A program made the position numbers and the translations under genes. From Gammaproteobacteria bacterium (GTDB lineage: Bacteria; Pseudomonadota; Gammaproteobacteria; Steroidobacterales; Woeseiaceae), in the NCBI GenBank assembly GCA_024639825.1, contig JAHEGH010000010.1, positions 1 to 64,000 on the forward strand: DNA of 64,000 nt, written 5' to 3'. Shown here piece after piece: positions 58,215 through 64,000 of the stretch. The notes under the pieces were generated by a model. The model saw nothing but the letters and a program-made list of their open reading frames with translations. It ran no database searches and had not been told where the DNA came from. The stretch's first letter is position 1. Each line of letters begins with the position of its first letter.

Positions 58215-59170
58215 GCTTCCTTGAACCGTCCGAAGCTCGAGAGTCGTCGTTGCCGTTCAGCGAGCAATTGCTCGATGGACAACGCGCCGAGCTCGTCCAG
58301 GCTCTTTAACAGGGCGTTGCGAATGATCTCAGCCGCTTCCTTTGGGTTGCGGTGTGCCCCGCCGAGCGGCTCCTCGAGCACCTCGTCGACAAGGTCGAAT
58401 TCGTTCAGCTGTGAGGCTGTAATCCGCATGGCTTCGGCAGCATCTTCTGCTCTTTCCGCACTCTTCCAGAGAATGGATGCGCAGCCTTCTGGCGAAATGA
58501 CCGAGTAGACGCTGTACTGCAGCATAAGCAGTCTGTCGCCGACGCCGATGGCCAGCGCACCGCCCGACCCGCCTTCGCCGATAACCACGCTGATGATCGG
58601 TGTCTTGAGTCCTGCCATCAGGTACAGGCTGTACGCGATTGCCTCACTCTGGCCACGCTCTTCGGCGCCGACGCCCGGGTAGGCTCCCGGCGTATCGATA
58701 AACGTCACCACGGGCATCGAAAACTTCTCAGCCATGCGCATGAGCCGCTGTGCCTTGCGATAGCCCTCAGGCTTCGGCATGCCGTAGTTGCGGCGCACAC
58801 GTTCCTTCGTGTCGCGGCCCTTCTGGTGACCAATAAACATGACGGCATGGCCATCTATGCGCCCAACCCCGCCAATGATGGCCGGGTCGTCTGCGTACAT
58901 GCGGTCACCGTGCAATTCCTGGAAGTCCGGAGCGATGATGCTCAGGTAGTCCTGGGTGTAGGGCCGCGATTCATGACGAGCCACACGGGCAATCTGCCAG
59001 GGATTGAGTTTGGCGAAAATATTCCTGGTCAGCGATTCGCTCTTCGCCTTCAGGCGTGCAACTTCCTCATTGATGTTGATCTCGGAATCATCACCGACGT
59101 AGCGCAGCTCCTCGATCTTCGCTTCAAGCTCGGCGATCGGCTGCTCAAAATCCAGAAATTTCATGTCCAT
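58211..59170 (-). CDS. accA: acetyl-CoA carboxylase carboxyltransferase subunit alpha
   Basis: This 319-residue subunit transfers the carboxyl group from biotin to acetyl-CoA with AccD. Motifs are [44 protein letters not shown]-type (here [16 protein letters not shown]), [17 protein letters not shown] and [23 protein letters not shown] 59170 gives a TGATG junction with dnaE; ATG 59164 is the alternative. Length matches E. coli (319). The beta subunit is not in the window. Confidence 0.98.
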
Positions 59171-62100
59171 CAGTTTAGTTCGCGCCCGGGCGTGTACAGA
59201 AGACGCACATTATTGTTCCCGAGTAGCTCCGTCAACTTGTCTCGCAGCTCGCGGCTGGGTCGGACAGCCCATTCCGGGCCCAGTGAGAGCCGCGCAGAGG
59301 CGCTGGAACCGACGTAGCGCACCGATACATCGCAGCTGCCCTTGCGGAATGGCAGCAGCAGGTCGTGCAACCTGGTCAACAACGCGTCGCCCTGCCCGTT
59401 GGTTGCGATACTCAACACGATGCCCTTGGCCCGCGACTCGATCACACGATCGATTTGCAGGACATTCTTGGCATTCACGGTCCAGCTGCCGATAAAGTCG
59501 TCATAGCGTAGCCCGCCCGAAACGACCACAATTTCGTCTTTTACAAGCAGATGACTGAACTCCTGGAACGCCTCACTGAACAGGCTGATTTCCATGCGCC
59601 CCGTGTCATCGTCGAGGACGACGCTCACCCGATTGCCGCGTTTGCGCACATCGACGATGAGGCCCGCAACCGTCGCTTCGCGTCGCGAGGCGTAATCACG
59701 CTCTCCCTTGTTATTCTGTGGCGCAGGTTCCGCCGTGATGTCACCGAGTTTGCCATCCGAGAAATGGCGCGCGTCATGCCGCACCGCATCAAACGGATGT
59801 CCGGTCAGGTACAGGCCCAGCGCTTCCTTCTCGTTGCTCAGAAACAAGTGCTCCTGCCACTCGGACAACGTTACCGGCTGTATCTGCACCTCCTCTGTGG
59901 TCGCCGCGTCGCCCAGTCCGAACATGTCGTTCTGGCCGGCTGCCGCGGCTTTGGCTTGCTGATCGGCGCTGCGTAACGCTTCGGGCACATGGTGCATCAG
60001 GCTGCGACGCGTATCCCCGAATGAATCCATCGCGCCGGACTTGACCATGGCCTCCAATGTGCGCCGATTGATCTTTTCGTGATCCACCCGCCGACAGAAT
60101 TCCGCAAGACTCCTGTAGGGCCCATTGGCCTCTCGATCAGCGATCAGCGATTCGACCGCACCTCGACCAACACCCTTGATGGCGCCAAGTCCGTACAGAA
60201 TTGTGTCTGCCGCCGACACGCTGAAGTGATACGACGACTGGTTGATATCAGGCGCCATCAGTTTCAATCCGAGTTGCCGGCAGTCATCCTTGAGCGTCAC
60301 GAGGCGATCCGTGTTCTGCAGGTCGGCGCTCATCACCGCTGCCATGAATGCCGCCGGGTAGTGCGCCTTCAGGTACGCGGTCTGGTATGACAAGACGGCA
60401 TAGGCGGCAGAGTGAGACTTGTTGAAGCCGTAGCCCGCAAACTTCTCCATGAGATCGAAAATACGTGTGGCCGTTCCAAGGGCAACACCGCGCTCAGTCG
60501 CGCCGCTGACGAAAATCTCGCGCTGCTTCGCCATTTCCTCGGCTTTCTTCTTACCCATCGCACGACGCAACAGGTCAGCACCCCCGAGCGTGTAGCCAGC
60601 GAGCACCTGCGCGATCTGCATCACCTGCTCCTGGTAGAGGATGACGCCATACGTCTCTCCGAGCACGGGTTGCAGGTCCGGATGCAGGTAATCGATATCT
60701 GCCTTGTTCGACGCATGCTTGCGCGTGATGAAATCGTCGACCATGCCCGACTGCAACGGGCCGGGACGGAAAAGCGCGACCAGCGCGACGAGGTCATCAA
60801 ACTGGTCCGGGCGCATGCGCTTGATCAGGTCGCGCATGCCACTCGACTCAAGCTGGAACACGGCGGCCGTCTGTGTGCTGCGCAGCAACTCAAAGGTCTT
60901 TGTATCCCGTTCGGGAATACGGTGGATATTCAGGTCGAGGCCGGGATTCGTCTCGTTCGCGATGCGCACGGCCCAGTCGATGATCGTTAGCGTCTTCAGG
61001 CCAAGGAAATCAAACTTGACGAGGCCAACGGCCTCGACATCGTCCTTGTCGAGCTGTGTAACGACGTTCGTGCCGCCTTCTTCACAATACAGCGGCGCGA
61101 AGTCGGTCAACGGGCCTGGTGAAATAACCACGCCACCAGCATGTTTACCGGCATTGCGCACAAGCCCTTCAAGCGACATCGCAAGATCGATGATCGAAGT
61201 AACTTCTTCGTCGTCACGGTACATCGCCGCGAGTTCGTCATTTTGATCGAGCGCCTTCTCGAGCGTTATGCCGATTTCGAACGGTACCTGTTTTGCGATT
61301 CGGTCGACGAAGCCATATGGCTGCCCCAGGACGCGCCCACAATCGCGGATGACGGCTTTAGCTGCCATTGTGCCGAACGTAATAATCTGCGAAACACGCT
61401 CGCGTCCGTAGCGCTCAGCAACATAATCGATGACGTCATCGCGCCCCTCCATGCAGAAGTCGACATCGAAATCAGGCATCGACACGCGTTCCGGGTTCAG
61501 GAAACGCTCAAACAGCAGGTCATGCTGCAGCGGATCCAGGTCCGTAATGCCCAGCACCCAGGCGACCAGCGAACCGGCACCCGAACCACGACCGGGACCG
61601 ACGGGCACATCGTTTTCGCGCGCCCAGCGAATGAAATCCGCAACAATCAGGAAGTAACCCGGGAAACCCATGGACTGGATGACTCCGAGCTCGCTCTCCA
61701 GACGTTCGAAGTAAGGCGCACTGAACGCCGGACGCTCCTTCTCCGGTATTGCGCGCACCGCATAGATTGTCTCGAGCGCTGCTGCCAGCCCGCGCTGCGC
61801 TTCGGCCTCCAGGAAATCGGCCTCAGTCTGTCCCGCGGGTACGGGGAACGCCGGTAACACGCTCTCGCCAAGACGCAGATCAAGGTTGCAACGCCGCGCG
61901 ATCTCAACGGTATTGGCAAGTGCCTCTGGCGCATCCGCAAACAGTGCAGCCATCTCGTCAGGCGTGCGCAGGTATTGCTGCGCACTGTAATGCCGCGGTC
62001 TCCCGGTGTCCGACAATACGCGCGAGTCATGGATACACACACGTGCTTCGTGTGCATTGAAGTCGTCGGCGCTCAGGAAGCGCACGTCATTGGTCGCCAC

Positions 62101-62691
62101 GACGGGCGTGCCCGTCTCACTTGCAAGCTCGAGGCTGGCACGTACACAGTCTTCTTCGCCGCTGCGGCCCGTGCGAATCAGTTCCAGGTAGAAGCGATCC
62201 GGGAAGATCTCGCGCCAACCCGCGAGCAACCCCCTGGCCTGTTCATAATGATTGTTATGCAACGCGTGACCGATATCGCCGTGCAGGCCACCTGACAACG
62301 CAATCAGGCCAGCGCAGCTCTCGGCTGTCAGCCATTCACGCCTGGCCAGCGGCTGACCACGGACCTGCCCTTCAATGTAACTGCGAGTCACCAGTTCCGA
62401 CAGTTTGCGATAGCCGTCATTGTCCTGCACCAGTAACAACAAGCTATAAGGCCTGTCAGGTTCGTCCTCATTCAGAATACGGAGGTCCAGCCCAATGACC
62501 GGCTTCACGCCGGCGGCAATCGCTTTGCGATAGAACTTCACGAGGCCGAACAGGTTGTTCTGATCGGTCAGGGCGACAGCCGGCATGCTGCCTTCCGCGC
62601 ACTGCTTCATGAGTGCTGGAATCCTGACGGTGCTGTCCACCATCGAGTACTCGGTATGAACGTGCAGATGAACGAAACCCGGCGCGCTCAT
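59170..62691 (-). CDS. dnaE: DNA polymerase III alpha subunit
   Basis: This 1173-residue replicative polymerase has an N-terminal PHP domain ([15 protein letters not shown]), palm with the catalytic Asp pair in [18 protein letters not shown], the fingers region including [19 protein letters not shown], a helix-hairpin-helix motif [13 protein letters not shown], and C-terminal OB and tau-binding parts. Length is as in E. coli (1160). It starts ATG 62691 within the rnhB stop (ATGA). Confidence 0.98.
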   Translation of the reverse strand: MSAPGFVHLHVHTEYSMVDSTVRIPALMKQCAEGSMPAVALTDQNNLFGLVKFYRKAIAAGVKPVIGLDLRILNEDEPDRPYSLLLLVQDNDGYRKLSELVTRSYIEGQVRGQPLARREWLTAESCAGLIALSGGLHGDIGHALHNNHYEQARGLLAGWREIFPDRFYLELIRTGRSGEEDCVRASLELASETGTPVVATNDVRFLSADDFNAHEARVCIHDSRVLSDTGRPRHYSAQQYLRTPDEMAALFADAPEALANTVEIARRCNLDLRLGESVLPAFPVPAGQTEADFLEAEAQRGLAAALETIYAVRAIPEKERPAFSAPYFERLESELGVIQSMGFPGYFLIVADFIRWARENDVPVGPGRGSGAGSLVAWVLGITDLDPLQHDLLFERFLNPERVSMPDFDVDFCMEGRDDVIDYVAERYGRERVSQIITFGTMAAKAVIRDCGRVLGQPYGFVDRIAKQVPFEIGITLEKALDQNDELAAMYRDDEEVTSIIDLAMSLEGLVRNAGKHAGGVVISPGPLTDFAPLYCEEGGTNVVTQLDKDDVEAVGLVKFDFLGLKTLTIIDWAVRIANETNPGLDLNIHRIPERDTKTFELLRSTQTAAVFQLESSGMRDLIKRMRPDQFDDLVALVALFRPGPLQSGMVDDFITRKHASNKADIDYLHPDLQPVLGETYGVILYQEQVMQIAQVLAGYTLGGADLLRRAMGKKKAEEMAKQREIFVSGATERGVALGTATRIFDLMEKFAGYGFNKSHSAAYAVLSYQTAYLKAHYPAAFMAAVMSADLQNTDRLVTLKDDCRQLGLKLMAPDINQSSYHFSVSAADTILYGLGAIKGVGRGAVESLIADREANGPYRSLAEFCRRVDHEKINRRTLEAMVKSGAMDSFGDTRRSLMHHVPEALRSADQQAKAAAAGQNDMFGLGDAATTEEVQIQPVTLSEWQEHLFLSNEKEALGLYLTGHPFDAVRHDARHFSDGKLGDITAEPAPQNNKGERDYASRREATVAGLIVDVRKRGNRVSVVLDDDTGRMEISLFSEAFQEFSHLLVKDEIVVVSGGLRYDDFIGSWTVNAKNVLQIDRVIESRAKGIVLSIATNGQGDALLTRLHDLLLPFRKGSCDVSVRYVGSSASARLSLGPEWAVRPSRELRDKLTELLGNNNVRLLYTPGRELN

Positions 62692-63290
62692 GAGGCCGCC
62701 CTCACTGGCGCGAAACTGTAGCGGTGCTGTTCACAGGGCCCATGTTTTTGCAGTCGCTCGCAATGAATCTGCGTGCCATAGCCCTTGTGACGGGCGAATT
62801 CATACTCCGGATGAAGGCGGTCAAGGAACTCCATGATGCCGTCGCGTGTGGTCTTTGCGATGATCGAGGCCGCGCTGATCGCCGGTACCTTGTCATCGCC
62901 CCCGACGATCGCCTCACCTTCCAGTTTGACATCGCCGAACGAGAGGTTGGGCAAACGATTGCCGTCGACCTGCACACCGCCTGGCGTCACCGAGAGGTTC
63001 TCGATAGCGCGCCGCATCGCCAGCATCGTAGCGGCGAGGATGTTCAGTTCGTCGATTTCAGCGGGGGTGGCCCATGCGACCGACCACGACAGGGACCGCT
63101 CCCGGATGGCGCGTGCCAGTTCGTCCCGGCGACGGGCCGAGAGTTTCTTGGAATCGGCAAGTCCTTCGATTGGATCGTCAGGGCGCAGGATTACGGCACT
63201 GGCAACCACAGGGCCGGCGAGTGGTCCGCGCCCTGCCTCGTCGACTCCGGCCAGGAGCCCTTGTAATTCGAACAGTGTTGGCTGCTGCAT
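62688..63290 (-). CDS. rnhB: ribonuclease HII
   Basis: This 200-residue enzyme removes ribonucleotides from DNA. ATG 63290 ([11 protein letters not shown]) gives the usual N-terminus; the frame is open to 63359. Active-site acids are in [20 protein letters not shown] and the [10 protein letters not shown] and [13 protein letters not shown] motifs. It lies 19 bases after lpxB and overlaps dnaE by four. Confidence 0.96.
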   Translation of the reverse strand: MQQPTLFELQGLLAGVDEAGRGPLAGPVVASAVILRPDDPIEGLADSKKLSARRRDELARAIRERSLSWSVAWATPAEIDELNILAATMLAMRRAIENLSVTPGGVQVDGNRLPNLSFGDVKLEGEAIVGGDDKVPAISAASIIAKTTRDGIMEFLDRLHPEYEFARHKGYGTQIHCERLQKHGPCEQHRYSFAPVRAAS

Positions 63291-63309
63291 GGATGGTCTG
63301 ACGGCCCCG

Positions 63310-64000
63310 TTATCGCCGCGCAAGCTGAATGACTGCGTCAGCGGCATGCTGGTCTGCATCGAGCGCCAGCTCTTGCCTCAGTCTATCAAATCTCTCGCTG
63401 ATGGAGCGGCGGCGTTCGGGGTTGTCGAGCAGTGCGATGACCGACTTGGCGATCGCGTCCGGCTGGGCGTCCTGCTGCATGAACTCGGGTACCAGAGGCG
63501 CCTCGGTCAGCAGGTTTGGGAGTGTGTAATGCGTGAGCTTGACGAGTCCCAGCTTGATGGCAATGAAATGCGTCAGCCACGCGACGCGATACGTCGCCAC
63601 CGTGGGCTTGCGCAACAGGGCAGCCTCAAGCACCGCAGTACCGGAAGCCTGCACGACAACATCCGCCGCGCTCATGGCACCTTGCGCTTCGCCATTGAGC
63701 AGCCGCACACAGGGCAAGGCAACATTGGCATCTTCAAGCTGCTTAACAATCAGGGGCTTAAGCTTGGGCGTAGCCACGGGTATAAGAAAAAGAACGTCAG
63801 GATGCGCCTTGCGAATGATCTTCATCGTTTCGGCCAGAATGCCGCCCAGGCGCTGTACTTCGCCTTGTCGGCTACCGGGCATTACGGTGACTACCTCGGG
63901 CGCTGTAATACCAAAGACCGCCCGGGCGCCTTCCATGTCGACAATCTCAGGCGCTTCGTGTGCCTTGGGATGACCGACGAATACCGCATTGACGCCATGT
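63310..64000 (-). CDS. lpxB: lipid-A-disaccharide synthase (partial, N-terminus beyond window)
   Basis: The frame stays open to the window end, so 63310-64000 is about the last 230 residues. The first readable residues, [18 protein letters not shown], match Lpx[16 protein letters not shown] is the nucleotide-sugar-binding segment, and [20 protein letters not shown] the conserved acceptor loop. It condenses UDP-diacylglucosamine with lipid X at the inner membrane. lpxB-rnhB-dnaE-accA is the classical order. Confidence 0.96.
   Translation of the reverse strand, partial: HGVNAVFVGHPKAHEAPEIVDMEGARAVFGITAPEVVTVMPGSRQGEVQRLGGILAETMKIIRKAHPDVLFLIPVATPKLKPLIVKQLEDANVALPCVRLLNGEAQGAMSAADVVVQASGTAVLEAALLRKPTVATYRVAWLTHFIAIKLGLVKLTHYTLPNLLTEAPLVPEFMQQDAQPDAIAKSVIALLDNPERRRSISERFDRLRQELALDADQHAADAVIQLARR

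Overview
This 64 kb window is ordinary-density gammaproteobacterial chromosome. The inferred genes cover almost all of it. I see no rRNA, tRNA, CRISPR array, prophage or insertion sequence. Gene content (LPS genes kdsA/kdsB/lpxK/msbA/lpxB, the full LolCDE system, RpoE-RseABC, RpoS-NlpD, a programmed-frameshift prfB, a Xanthomonas-like rpfE-recJ-prfB-lysS cluster, mfd-csiV, and a DUF1302-DUF1329-YCF48-RND cassette) suggests a GC-rich, aerobic, free-living gammaproteobacterium outside the enterics. It could be near the Xanthomonadales/Steroidobacterales/Woeseiales. That placement is inference from synteny, not a search.

Layout. 1-5124 (+): outer-membrane barrel end, DUF1329, beta-propeller and RND/MMPL permease, probably one trans-envelope export system. 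12893-5108 (-): comEC, exbB, exbD, msbA, lpxK, kdsB, kynA, tightly overlapped. 12945-13475 (+): DUF2062. 16638-13467 (-): lolC-, lolE- and lolD-type genes. 16733-21408 (+): a small BamE-like exported protein, an intrinsic terminator, mfd and csiV. 35726-21385 (-): a nearly unbroken run of rpoE-rseA-rseB-rseC-DUF836-lepA-lepB-DUF4845-rnc-era-recO-pdxJ-acpS-exonuclease-rlmD-nagZ-MTI phosphorylase-degenerate GGDEF. 40147-35923 (-): sdhAF4-like, sdhC, sdhD, sdhA, sdhB, a REP-like pair, sdhE, ygfX. 40206-41557 (+): ygfZ and a VIT-family transporter. 46910-41570 (-): rpfE-type, recJ, prfB, lysS. 46941-47318 (+): Mth938-like protein. 50890-47315 (-): surE, pcm, yqaA, nlpD, rpoS. 51003-51530 (+): Smr-domain protein. 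64000-51579 (-): lpxB (partial), rnhB, dnaE, accA, tilS, pyrG, kdsA, eno, ftsB, truD.

The themes are envelope biogenesis and its surveillance (LPS synthesis and export, lipoprotein sorting, sigma-E, the RND cassette), core replication, translation and repair, and respiratory complex II with its maturation factors. No gene-free stretch exceeds 300 bases. The longest gaps are about 196 bases (35727-35922, with a sigma-E-like promoter), 182 bases (56707-56888, with a long stem-loop) and 160 bases (17009-17168, with a terminator). Start codons were moved inward from the longest open frame where family alignment, neighbour overlap or a Shine-Dalgarno site argued for it. All family assignments come from reading motifs, without database searches.

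The most interesting items are the four-gene envelope cassette at the left edge, a PAS-GGDEF protein with a ruined active site but an intact RxxD inhibitory site, a complex II operon carrying both an SDHAF4-like and an SdhE maturation factor with a REP-like pair between sdhB and sdhE, and an RpoS that lacks the usual N-terminal extension.
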